Assembly (NCBI GenBank): GCA_021793935.1
Contig: JAJYRV010000036.1
Location: forward strand, 1-11,806
Reading direction: 5' to 3'
Source: Actinomycetes bacterium
GTDB taxonomy: Bacteria; Actinomycetota; Actinomycetes; Actinomycetales; Beutenbergiaceae
DNA length: 11,806 bases
A program made the translations under genes and the position numbers. This document shows, piece after piece, positions 1 through 7,404 of this stretch. Position 1 is the stretch's first letter. Every line of letters begins with the position of its first letter. The notes under the pieces are model-generated. The model was not told where the DNA came from, made no database searches, and saw nothing but the letters and a program-made list of their open reading frames with translations.

Positions 1-1
1 G

Positions 2-1252
2 TTCCACTCCTACCCCCACCAACTCTCCGGGGGCCAGCGACAGCGGGCGATGATCGCCCAGTCGCTCTCCTGCGACCCGAAACTGCTCGTCGCCGACGAA
101 CCGACGACGGCGTTGGACGTCACGGTCCAGGCAGAGATCCTGAAACTCATGCGTGACCTGCGCAACCGGATCGATTCCGGGATCGTGCTCATCACCCACG
201 ACATGGGTGTGGTCGCGGACATGGCCGACCGCATCATCGTCATGCGCAACGGGCGCATCGTTGAACGCGGCAACGCCCACGAGATCTTCAACAACCCGCA
301 GCACGAATACACCCAGGAACTCCTCGCCGCGGTGCCGCACCTCGGTTCGAAATCCGTGGAGGTGCGCGAGCCCGCACAAGAACCGGAGGCGCCGGCCCCC
401 GCCGATGCGGCCCCGCCGATCATGCGCGCCGAGAACATGGTGCTCGAATACCCCAAACGGGGGCGCACCCCGGCCTTCCGCGCCGTCAAAGATTTCACCC
501 TCGAGATCGCTCCGGGAGAGGTCGTCGGGCTCGTCGGTGAATCGGGTTCGGGGAAAACCACCGTCGGCCGCGCCGTCGTGGGTCTGCTCCCCGTGCATTC
601 GGGGGCCCTGGAGGTCGCCGGTGTGAATATGGTCGGCGCGAAGAACAAGGACCTCAAACCGCTGCGCTCCAAAGTCGGCATCGTGTTCCAGGACCCGGGG
701 TCCTCCCTCAACCCTCGCCTCCCGATCGGGGAATCGATCGGGGAACCGATGTATCTGCACCAGGGACTCACGGGCCGGGCCCTCTCCGCGCGCGTGGAGG
801 AGCTCCTTGATCAGGTGGAGCTGCCCCGATCGATGCGCAACCGGTACCCGCACGAACTTTCCGGCGGGCAGCGCCAGCGCGTTGGTATCGCCCGCTCGCT
901 CAGCCTGGAACCGCAACTGCTCGTCGCCGATGAGCCGACCTCCGCCCTGGACGTATCGGTTCAGGCCAGGGTCCTGGAGCTATTCGAAGAGCTCCAACAG
1001 GAACACGGGTTCGCGTGCCTGTTCATCTCGCACGACCTAGCCGTGGTGGAGATGCTCTCGGACCGGATCGCCGTCATGAGCGAGGGGGATCTCGTGGAGG
1101 TCGGAACCTCCGCCCAGATCGTGAGCAACCCGAAGGACCCCTACACCCAGCGGCTCATCGCGGCGGTCCCCGTGCCGGACCCCGACGAGCAAGAGCAGCG
1201 CCGCACGACCCGCGACCGGCTCCTGGCCGAAGCGGCCAAGTCCGCCCGCTGA
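2..1252 (+). CDS. Peptide/nickel-type ABC transporter, fused double ATPase subunit (5' end missing)
   Basis: Energises uptake of oligopeptides or a similar substrate (Dpp/Opp family) by hydrolysing ATP at the inner face of the membrane. The reading frame is open from base 2, so the start lies outside the window. Numbering from base 2, the first ATPase retains only its second half: signature LSGGQ at residues 8-12, Walker B ending in D32-E33, and H-loop H66. After a Pro/Ala-rich linker (about 120-140) a complete second ATPase follows: Walker A GESGSGKTT at 179-187, LSGGQ at 286-290, Walker B D310-E311, H-loop H344. Each half ends with the oligopeptide-type extension (YTQELLAAVP and YTQRLIAAVP). 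This is the DppD-DppF fusion layout common in actinobacteria; permease and binding-protein genes would be expected upstream. The substrate cannot be read from the ATPase. Family call is very secure. Confidence 0.95.
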   Translation, partial: FHSYPHQLSGGQRQRAMIAQSLSCDPKLLVADEPTTALDVTVQAEILKLMRDLRNRIDSGIVLITHDMGVVADMADRIIVMRNGRIVERGNAHEIFNNPQHEYTQELLAAVPHLGSKSVEVREPAQEPEAPAPADAAPPIMRAENMVLEYPKRGRTPAFRAVKDFTLEIAPGEVVGLVGESGSGKTTVGRAVVGLLPVHSGALEVAGVNMVGAKNKDLKPLRSKVGIVFQDPGSSLNPRLPIGESIGEPMYLHQGLTGRALSARVEELLDQVELPRSMRNRYPHELSGGQRQRVGIARSLSLEPQLLVADEPTSALDVSVQARVLELFEELQQEHGFACLFISHDLAVVEMLSDRIAVMSEGDLVEVGTSAQIVSNPKDPYTQRLIAAVPVPDPDEQEQRRTTRDRLLAEAAKSAR

Positions 1253-1253
1253 C

Positions 1254-1285
1254 CCGGGCGGTGCAACGCAGGTTACACCGCCCGG
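1254..1285 (+). terminator. Hairpin terminator after the ABC transporter gene
   Basis: A perfect 10-bp inverted repeat (CCGGGCGGTG at 1254-1263, CACCGCCCGG at 1276-1285) begins two bases after the stop codon. The stem continues past one C/A mismatch with AAC/GTT around a GCAG loop. No T-run follows, so it is a U-less hairpin of the kind often seen in actinobacteria; termination efficiency is uncertain. Confidence 0.6.
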
Positions 1286-1300
1286 TGGTGCGAGGTGCCG

Positions 1301-1306
1301 TATCAT
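1301..1306 (+). promoter_or_regulatory. Possible -10 element for the typA operon
   Basis: TATCAT resembles a sigma-70-type -10 hexamer and stands out in GC-rich surroundings. It lies just beyond the upstream gene's terminator hairpin and would start transcription near 1313, giving a leader of about 70 bases before the typA ATG. No good -35 is visible at the right distance. The leader (1313-1384) holds GC-rich, mutually exclusive hairpins, described in the findings. Confidence 0.3.
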
Positions 1307-1384
1307 TGACCGGGCGCGATTTTCTGCGCGCTCACGCGCGGGCGCAGCGAGCCCGCAGTGCCTTCACCCACGAACGGAACCTCG

Positions 1385-3277
1385 ATGACTCAACGCGCTG
1401 ACCTGCGCAACATTGCGATTATCGCCCATGTCGACCACGGCAAGACGACCATGGTCGATGCGATGCTGTGGGAATCCGGTGCGTTCGGGGAACACAAAGC
1501 CGTCGATGACCGCGCGATGGACTCCGGCGAACTGGAACGCGAGAAGGGCATCACCATCCTCGCGAAGAACACCGCGGTCGACTACCGCGGGCCCTCCGCG
1601 CCCAACGGGGTGACGATCAACGTTATCGACACCCCCGGCCACGCGGACTTCGGGGGCGAGGTCGAGCGTGGGCTTTCCATGGTCGACGGCGTGGTGCTCC
1701 TGGTCGACTCCTCCGAAGGGCCGCTGCCACAGACCCGGTTCGTGCTCGGGAAGGCGCTCGCGGCGAAGCTCCCGGTGATCCTCGTGGTCAACAAGGTGGA
1801 CCGCCCGGACGCGCGGATCGAGGAAGTCGTGTCCGAAACCACCGACCTCCTGCTCGGCCTCGCCTCCGACATTGCGGAGGACGTGCCCGACCTCGACCTC
1901 GATGCGATCCTCAACCTTCCCGTCGTCTACGCCTCCGGAAAGGCACGCCGGGCCTCACTCACCCCGCCCGCCGATGGCGAACTGCCCGACGGTGAGGACC
2001 TCGAGGCGCTGTTCGCCACGATCCTCCAGCACATCCCCGCGCCGATCTACGAAGACGGCGCTCCGTTGCAGGCGCACGTGACGAACCTGGATGCCTCGCC
2101 CTTCCTCGGCCGCCTCGCGCTGCTGCGGATCCACAACGGCGCCCTCCGTAAGGGGGAGGTGGTCGCCCGCGTGAAGCTCGACGGCTCCATCCATCACGTG
2201 CGCATCACCGAGCTCCTGCGCACCGAAGCGCTCGAGCGGGTCCCCGCCGAGGAAGCCCACGCGGGGGATATCGTCGCGGTTGCCGGCATCGAAGACATCA
2301 TGATCGGAGAGACGCTCACCGATGCGGACGACCCGCGACCCCTGCCGCCCATCACAGTGGACGAGCCGGCGATCTCCATGACGATCGGAGTGAACACTTC
2401 ACCCATGGCAGGGCGGGAGAAGAACACCAAGGTCACCGCCCGGCAGGTCAAGGAGCGCCTCGAGCGCGAACTCATCGGGAACGTTTCGCTGCGGGTGCTT
2501 CCCACCGACCGGCCTGACGCGTGGGAGGTGCAGGGCCGAGGGGAGCTCGCGCTCGCGATCCTCGTGGAAGAGATGCGGCGGGAAGGGTTTGAACTCACCG
2601 TCGGCAAGCCCCAGGTGGTCACCCGCACGATTGACGGGAAGATCCACGAACCGATGGAGCGCCTCACCATCGACGTGCCGGAAGAGCACATGGGGGCAAC
2701 CACCCAGCTGCTCGCCTCCCGTAAGGGCCGGATGGAGACGATGGCGAACCACGGTAGCGGTTGGGTGCGGATGGAGTTCTCCGTACCCGCCCGCGGCCTC
2801 ATCGGGTTCCGCACCCGCTTCCTCACCGAGACCCGCGGCACCGGGATCGCTGCGGCGATCGCGGATGGATACGCGCCGTGGATGGGCCCGATCGAGTTGC
2901 GTGCCTCGGGGTCCCTCGTCGCCGACCGCCCCGGAGTGGCAACTCCATACGCGCTGCTGCACCTGCAGGACCGCGGTTCCTTCTTCATCGACCCCACCTC
3001 GGAGGTGTATGAGGGGCAAGTCATCGGTGAGAACACCCGCGGCGATGACATGGATGTCAACATTACCCGGGAGAAGAAACTCACGAACATGCGCGCGGCA
3101 TCGGCGGACACGTTCGAACAGCTCACCCCGGCGCTGAAGCTCTCGTTGGAGGAATCGTTGGAGTTTGCTCGAGAAGATGAATGCGTGGAGGTCACCCCCT
3201 CCGCCGTGCGGATCCGAAAGGTCATCCTCGACAAGAACGAGCGAGGCAAGGCGGTGGCTCGCGCCAAGCGAGGGTAG
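1385..3277 (+). CDS. typA: Translational GTPase TypA/BipA
   Basis: Ribosome-associated GTPase of the EF-G/LepA group, involved in 50S assembly and in growth under cold or other stress. From the ATG at 1385 it is 630 residues, within the usual BipA range. The P-loop is HVDHGKTT (residues 15-22), G3 is DTPGH from D82, and G4 is NKVD at 136-139. EF-G-like domains II, III and V follow, then the BipA-specific C-terminal region. A GTG at 1358 in the same frame would add nine residues (MPSPTNGTS). ATG 1385 is preferred because MTQRADLRNIAII is the normal family N terminus, although only a weak GGA lies upstream of it. The stop is 20 bases from mshB, so the two genes are probably co-transcribed. A long open frame on the opposite strand is a codon-bias shadow. 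Confidence 0.97.
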   Translation: MTQRADLRNIAIIAHVDHGKTTMVDAMLWESGAFGEHKAVDDRAMDSGELEREKGITILAKNTAVDYRGPSAPNGVTINVIDTPGHADFGGEVERGLSMVDGVVLLVDSSEGPLPQTRFVLGKALAAKLPVILVVNKVDRPDARIEEVVSETTDLLLGLASDIAEDVPDLDLDAILNLPVVYASGKARRASLTPPADGELPDGEDLEALFATILQHIPAPIYEDGAPLQAHVTNLDASPFLGRLALLRIHNGALRKGEVVARVKLDGSIHHVRITELLRTEALERVPAEEAHAGDIVAVAGIEDIMIGETLTDADDPRPLPPITVDEPAISMTIGVNTSPMAGREKNTKVTARQVKERLERELIGNVSLRVLPTDRPDAWEVQGRGELALAILVEEMRREGFELTVGKPQVVTRTIDGKIHEPMERLTIDVPEEHMGATTQLLASRKGRMETMANHGSGWVRMEFSVPARGLIGFRTRFLTETRGTGIAAAIADGYAPWMGPIELRASGSLVADRPGVATPYALLHLQDRGSFFIDPTSEVYEGQVIGENTRGDDMDVNITREKKLTNMRAASADTFEQLTPALKLSLEESLEFAREDECVEVTPSAVRIRKVILDKNERGKAVARAKRG

Positions 3278-3297
3278 CCTGAATCCAGGAGGCGAAT

Positions 3298-4638
3298 GTG
3301 GCTGAACAGAAGGAAACTGCCCGACCCGTAGTGTTGGGGTTCTTCGCCCACCCCGACGACGAAACGCTCTCCGCGGGCGGAGTGCTCGCGCTCCTGTCTG
3401 GGAAGGCGGAGGTGCACATCCTCACCGCCACGCGCGGTGAGATGGGGGAGATCGTCGCCCCCGAGGGTGAACGCACCACTCCGGACCGCGCGCAATTGCC
3501 CCTCACCCGCAGCCGGGAGGTGGCCCAGGCCGCCGCGGAGCTCGGCGCCCGCTCACACGAGTTCCTCGACGGCGGCAACGGCCGATACGTGGATTCTGGG
3601 ATGGCGTGGGAGGACGAGCGCCGCATCCGCGCCGTCCCCGACCCCACGGCGCCGGCCGACTCCTTCTCTCGCATCGACATCGACGACCCCGCCCAGGCGC
3701 TGGCGCAGCGGATCATCGCCCTGCGGCCGGCGCTGCTCCTCACCGAGGAGCCCGCGGGCGGGTACGGGCACCCGGACCACATCCGTTGCCACGACGTCGC
3801 GATGCGCGCGTTAGAAATCGCCGCCGAGTCCTGGCGGGTCCCGTTCGTTGCGTTCGCGGTCCAGCACGAGGGGCGGGTGCGGGCGGCGAACGCCGAGTTG
3901 GCCCGCGCCCGGGACCTCCCGCAGACCGATGAGTACGGACTTCCGCTGCACAGGCCTGACCTCGATGCGCCGCTGCGCACGGGCGTGCACGACGATCCCG
4001 ACGTCATCTTCGATACCACTGCCGTCGCCGACCGGCTCACCGGGGCGATGCGTGCCCACCGCACCCAGGTCCATGCCGTCGAAACTCGAGCGGGGGAGGA
4101 GCTCGCGGGCTGGTATGCCCTGACGAACAACGATCTCAAGCCGATCCCCACGCACGCGGCGTTGCTCCTCGCCCCCGGCTGGGGAACCCGCGACGGCTTA
4201 GCGAGTTTCCTCGCCTCGCTCGGCGTGCCCAGCGCCGCCGAGCACCGGGGCCGGCCGGGCCGCTTCTACACGAGGTTCCTATACATCTTCGCCCTGCTCA
4301 GCGGCATCATCGTCGGCTTCGCCGGTTCCTTCACCCACCGGGCGAACCCGCCGTGGGGACTGATGATCGGGCTCGTCGCGGTGCTCGCGGGTGCGGTGAT
4401 GAACCGCACGACCGGGTCGGCGAAGACGGCGTTCACCTACGCGGTCGGTCTGGTGGGGTCGGTCCTCCTCATCACCACGGTGCGCACCGGTGGCGACGTC
4501 GTCGTCGTCGAAGATGCCCTCGGACTGGGCTGGCTCGTGGGCATCTTCGTCGCCCTCTTCGTCGGCACACTCATCGGCGGCGGCGCGAGCAGCACCGCGA
4601 AGCGGACCCAGGTAGGAGGGGGAAATGCAGGAAATTAA
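3298..4638 (+). CDS. mshB: MshB-type PIG-L deacetylase with C-terminal four-helix membrane domain
   Basis: Probably removes the acetyl group from GlcNAc-inositol in mycothiol synthesis, using a zinc-bound water. The zinc and catalytic motif AHPDDE sits at residues 17-22 (H18, D20, D21). The second motif, YGHPDH, places Y156, H158 and H161 with the same spacing as Y142, H144 and H147 of M. tuberculosis MshB. The enzyme part spans about residues 10-310. A tail with four predicted membrane helices follows (about 327-346, 353-369, 378-395, 409-429), making the protein 446 residues against about 300 for MshB alone. In Streptomyces a small membrane protein (DUF6113, from memory) is encoded beside mshB, so the tail may be that protein fused on. 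GTG 3298 is chosen because AGGAGG lies at 3287-3292; the overlapping ATG at 3296 is out of frame. The related Mca amidase is an alternative assignment. Confidence 0.82.
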   Translation: MAEQKETARPVVLGFFAHPDDETLSAGGVLALLSGKAEVHILTATRGEMGEIVAPEGERTTPDRAQLPLTRSREVAQAAAELGARSHEFLDGGNGRYVDSGMAWEDERRIRAVPDPTAPADSFSRIDIDDPAQALAQRIIALRPALLLTEEPAGGYGHPDHIRCHDVAMRALEIAAESWRVPFVAFAVQHEGRVRAANAELARARDLPQTDEYGLPLHRPDLDAPLRTGVHDDPDVIFDTTAVADRLTGAMRAHRTQVHAVETRAGEELAGWYALTNNDLKPIPTHAALLLAPGWGTRDGLASFLASLGVPSAAEHRGRPGRFYTRFLYIFALLSGIIVGFAGSFTHRANPPWGLMIGLVAVLAGAVMNRTTGSAKTAFTYAVGLVGSVLLITTVRTGGDVVVVEDALGLGWLVGIFVALFVGTLIGGGASSTAKRTQVGGGNAGN

Positions 4639-5131
4639 CGAAGACGACTTCCGCGCGATCATGAGCCGACTCGTTTCCGGGGTGAGCGTGGTAGCGGCGA
4701 AGTACCGCAACCTCGACCTCGCGATGACGGCGACCTCCCTCGTCTCCGTCTCGCTGCACCCGCCGACCGTGCTGTTCACCGTGCACGAAGACGCCCGCCT
4801 CGCCGATGCTGTTGAGAGCGACGCCCCGTGGGCGGTGAGCATTCTCGGCCCCGAGGGCCTGCCCGCCGCGGATTGGCTCGCCAGCCCGGGCCGCCCGGCG
4901 ATCAACCAACTCTCCTCGGTGCCCCACGCTCCCGGCGATCTCACCGGCGCCGCGATCCTGGATACCGCCTCCGCCTGGATCGAATGCCGCACCTCGTGGG
5001 TGAAGGCCGCGGGCAGCCACCTCGTCGTCGTCGGGCGCGTCCTTGGGGGAGGCATCCGCCCCGGCGTCACGGGCGGCATCGTGCATGCCTACGGCCGCCT
5101 CGAAGAATTCGGAGCGAGTCGCGAAGTGTAG
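4625..5131 (+). CDS. Flavin reductase-like (FMN-binding split barrel) protein
   Basis: A 168-residue single-domain protein of the flavin reductase-like family (HpaC type), which binds FMN or FAD and commonly passes NAD(P)H electrons to free flavin for a partner oxygenase. The family pattern is clear: an N-terminal helix (DFRAIMSRLVSGVSVVAA), the flavin-phosphate segment MTATSLVSVSLHPPTVLFTV around residues 35-54, and a C-terminal strand AGSHLVVVGRVL where members often read GDH plus a hydrophobic strand; here the Asp-His is Ser-His. ATG 4625 is preceded by AGGAGG (4614-4619) and lies inside the mshB end, a 14-bp overlap that implies translational coupling. No monooxygenase is adjacent, so the partner and substrate are unknown; a plain flavin-binding or heme-handling role is also possible. 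Confidence 0.85.
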   Translation: MQEINEDDFRAIMSRLVSGVSVVAAKYRNLDLAMTATSLVSVSLHPPTVLFTVHEDARLADAVESDAPWAVSILGPEGLPAADWLASPGRPAINQLSSVPHAPGDLTGAAILDTASAWIECRTSWVKAAGSHLVVVGRVLGGGIRPGVTGGIVHAYGRLEEFGASREV

Positions 5132-5234
5132 CCGAATTGTTGTGAAAGATCACCGCCTCATTACCGACGAAACCCCCTGCCGACCACTACGATGATGGGC
5201 GGATACGTATCTTCAAGGAGTAGGGGCGGTAGCT
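5132..5234 (+). promoter_or_regulatory. Leader/promoter region before the vanW gene
   Basis: This 103-bp gap contains an inverted repeat GTGA-N4-TCAC (5142-5153), a possible -10 TACGAT (5188-5193) without a clear -35, and a perfect palindrome GATACGTATC (5202-5211) three bases before AAGGAG (5215-5220). Either an internal promoter or simple read-through from the mshB operon is possible; the elements are weak individually. Confidence 0.3.
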
Positions 5235-7346
5235 TTGGCGCAGGACAACGGCCGCGAAGACGCCGACAACGCCAACGGTGTGAACGGAAGCGAGGCTTCT
5301 CGTAGCGGCTCCTCGGACCTTCCTGAACACCTCCGTACGGAACCGATCCCGCTCATCGAGCCCCCCACCCCGGGCCCGGCATCCTCGTTGGGCGGGGAAA
5401 CACATCAGGGCGGGGAAACACAGCCGGGCGACGACGACGCCGTGGAACCGGCCGCGCCCGCCCCGGAGCAGGAAACTTCCGCACCGGAAACTGCCCGGGA
5501 AACGGAAACGATCCAACGCGTCTCGATCAGCGAACGCGTGGTGAGCGAGCCGCCGTATGCAGCGGACCCCGCCCACGCGCCTGCCCCCAAGACGTACCCC
5601 CACGGCTCTCGCCCCGATGAAGGAGCCCCCGAGGTGAAGAACAGTAAAGGCAAGAAGACCGGACTCATCATCGCTGCATCGGTTCTCCTGCTCGCGCTCG
5701 CCTACGTCGGGGTCGCCTGGTTCTTCGCCGATCGCGTTCCCGCCGACACCACCGTTGCGGGAGTGGATGTCTCTGGGCTCACCCGTAGCGACGCCGTTGA
5801 TCGACTCGCGACGGAGCTCGATGACGTGATCACCTCGGAGATCACCGTGACCCTGGGTGAGTCCGAGAGCGCGATCGACCCCGAGAGCGCGGGCCTCGAC
5901 CTCGATATCGACGCCACGGTCGACCAACTCGTGGGGTTCTCCCTCGATCCTGCGTCCGTGTTCGGCCATCTCTTCGGCCGCGGGGATTACGAACCGGTGA
6001 TCAACGCCGACACCAGCGCCCTGCGGCAGTCCCTCACCTCGATCGCCTCGGATCTCGATGTTGCCCCGGTCGAGGGGGAGGTCGCGATCGTCGATGGGGA
6101 GGTGGAGATCACTGAGCCGGAGGACGGAGTCTCCATCGACGTCGACGAAGCGCTTCCGCTCATCGTCGAAGATTGGCTGCAGGGTCCCCGTCCGATCGCG
6201 CTCCCGGAGGTGACTGTCGCCCCAACCATCGATGCGGACAAGATCGAACAGACGCAGAAGAACCTCGTCGATCCACTCCTGAGCGCAGGGGTGCCGCTAA
6301 CGATCAACGACGAGGAAACAGAGATTCCCACCGAGGTCATTGCCGATGCCGCGAGCCTGCACCTCGTCGAAACCACCTACGAGGTGAGGATCGATCCGGA
6401 AATTATGGCGGACGCCGTCGCAGACCTGCTTCCCGAACTCGGCGAGAGCCCGAAGCCCGCAAAATTCGAGTTCAAGGACGGCAAGCCCCACATCGTCCCC
6501 TCCGTCACCGGTGCGGGGATCAACCCCGAGGAGCTCGCTGAGGTGGTCGCCGAGGCCGCGGTGAAGACCGGCGAGGAGCGCCAGGCGAAGATGGAGCTGG
6601 AAACTACCGAACCGGACTTCACCACCGAGGACGCGAAGGAACTGGGCGTCAAGGAGCGCATCTCCTCCTACTCCACCCCGGTGCCCTACGATCCGGTACG
6701 CACGAAGAACCTCGTCACCGGCGCGAAGAACCTCAACGGTATGCTCATCAAGCCGGGCGAAACCTTCTCCCTCATCGAAGCGTTCGGGCCGATCGACGCC
6801 GCGCACGGCTATGTACCCTCCGGAGTCGTCGTCAATGGATTCGAGAGCGAAGCGATGGGGGGAGGGCTCTCGCAGGTGTCCACCACGATGTTCAATGCCG
6901 CCTTCGAGGCGGGCATGGAGGACGTCACCCACACGCCCCACTCTCGCTATTTCTCGCGTTATCCCGAGGGCCGGGAGGCGACGTTGTACCTGCCGAACCT
7001 CGACATGAAGTGGCGTAACAACACTCCCTACGGAGTGCTCATCCGGGCGTGGATCGACGACGAAGCGCACGTCGAATTGTGGTCGACCAAGTATTGGGAC
7101 ACGAAGATCACCACCGGTCCCCGCACGAACATCACCGCGCCGAAGACCGTCTACAACTCCGCCCCGGACTGCATTCCCGAGCGTGGAGGCGCCTCCGGCT
7201 TCACCGTCACGGTGCAGCGGATCGTCTCCAAGGACGGTGTTCGCAACGACGAATACTCGCGTTCGTACTCGCACACCTATCAGCCGTGGAACAACGTCGT
7301 GTGTGGCTCGAAACCGGAAGAGGAGTCCGGCGATAGCGACGACTAG
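5235..7346 (+). CDS. Membrane-anchored VanW-family protein with YoaR-like (PG_binding_4) domains
   Basis: A 703-residue protein of unknown exact function, probably acting at the cell wall. Residues 1-135 are an acidic, Pro/Glu/Thr-rich cytoplasmic region. A basic patch (KNSKGKK) precedes one membrane helix at about 143-165, so the rest faces outward. The stalk starts TVAGVDVSGLTRSDAVDRLA, typical of YoaR/PG_binding_4 proteins, and a second similar module follows (about 330-450). The VanW domain covers about 485-625, with the hallmark IKPGETFSL and GGGLSQVSTTMFNAA; it ends in a short tail containing two cysteines. VanW is named after a vancomycin-resistance cluster, but no van genes are here and such proteins are common in susceptible actinobacteria. 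The TTG at 5235 is the best start: the purine-rich stretch GGGGCGG lies 5 bases away and AAGGAG 14 bases away. Confidence 0.9.
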   Translation: MAQDNGREDADNANGVNGSEASRSGSSDLPEHLRTEPIPLIEPPTPGPASSLGGETHQGGETQPGDDDAVEPAAPAPEQETSAPETARETETIQRVSISERVVSEPPYAADPAHAPAPKTYPHGSRPDEGAPEVKNSKGKKTGLIIAASVLLLALAYVGVAWFFADRVPADTTVAGVDVSGLTRSDAVDRLATELDDVITSEITVTLGESESAIDPESAGLDLDIDATVDQLVGFSLDPASVFGHLFGRGDYEPVINADTSALRQSLTSIASDLDVAPVEGEVAIVDGEVEITEPEDGVSIDVDEALPLIVEDWLQGPRPIALPEVTVAPTIDADKIEQTQKNLVDPLLSAGVPLTINDEETEIPTEVIADAASLHLVETTYEVRIDPEIMADAVADLLPELGESPKPAKFEFKDGKPHIVPSVTGAGINPEELAEVVAEAAVKTGEERQAKMELETTEPDFTTEDAKELGVKERISSYSTPVPYDPVRTKNLVTGAKNLNGMLIKPGETFSLIEAFGPIDAAHGYVPSGVVVNGFESEAMGGGLSQVSTTMFNAAFEAGMEDVTHTPHSRYFSRYPEGREATLYLPNLDMKWRNNTPYGVLIRAWIDDEAHVELWSTKYWDTKITTGPRTNITAPKTVYNSAPDCIPERGGASGFTVTVQRIVSKDGVRNDEYSRSYSHTYQPWNNVVCGSKPEEESGDSDD
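5390..5422 (+). repeat. Two 15-bp direct repeats, 18-bp period, inside vanW
   Basis: GGGCGGGGAAACACA occurs at 5390-5404 and 5408-5422, encoding GGETH and GGETQ in the cytoplasmic linker. Further GGAAAC words continue to about 5510, each coding for a Glu-Thr pair. The pattern suggests local duplication in a disordered region. Confidence 0.75.
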
Positions 7347-7353
7347 GGCTGCT

Positions 7354-7404
7354 CCCCACGCTCGTCCGCTTCGGCGGCCGGCGCCGGTCAGCCGCGCCGT
7401 GGGG
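7354..7404. terminator. Branched hairpin structure between convergent genes
   Basis: The outer arms CCCCACG (7354-7360) and CGTGGGG (7398-7404) are perfectly complementary. They enclose a UUCG tetraloop hairpin, CCGC-TTCG-GCGG (7366-7377), and a second smaller stem, CGGC/GCCG (7379-7382 with 7391-7394). It sits between the ends of vanW and the minus-strand gene, so a bidirectional terminator is the simplest reading. There is no T-run on either strand. The right arm lies inside the last codons of the minus-strand gene. Confidence 0.45.

Noticed and set aside
1358..1384. GTG at 1358 as the typA start
   Set aside because: It adds nine residues not typical of TypA and has no ribosome-binding site; ATG 1385 gives the family N terminus.
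2194..3495. 433-residue open frame antisense to typA and the mshB start
   Set aside because: Ser/Arg-rich composition without motifs, and it overlaps two secure genes; a shadow frame.
5141..5154. TGTGA-N4-TCACC as a CRP/GlxR site before vanW
   Set aside because: The half-sites resemble CRP, but the spacer is 4 rather than 6 bases, which puts them on the wrong helical face. Kept only as an inverted repeat in the leader description.
6297..7274. 325-residue antisense frame in vanW
   Set aside because: Arg/Gly/Asp-rich with no recognisable domain and no ribosome-binding site; vanW on the other strand has clear domains.
5235..7346. VanW as evidence of a vancomycin-resistance cluster
   Set aside because: No vanHAX, vanRS or ligase genes are present; VanW-domain proteins are widespread in bacteria unrelated to resistance.
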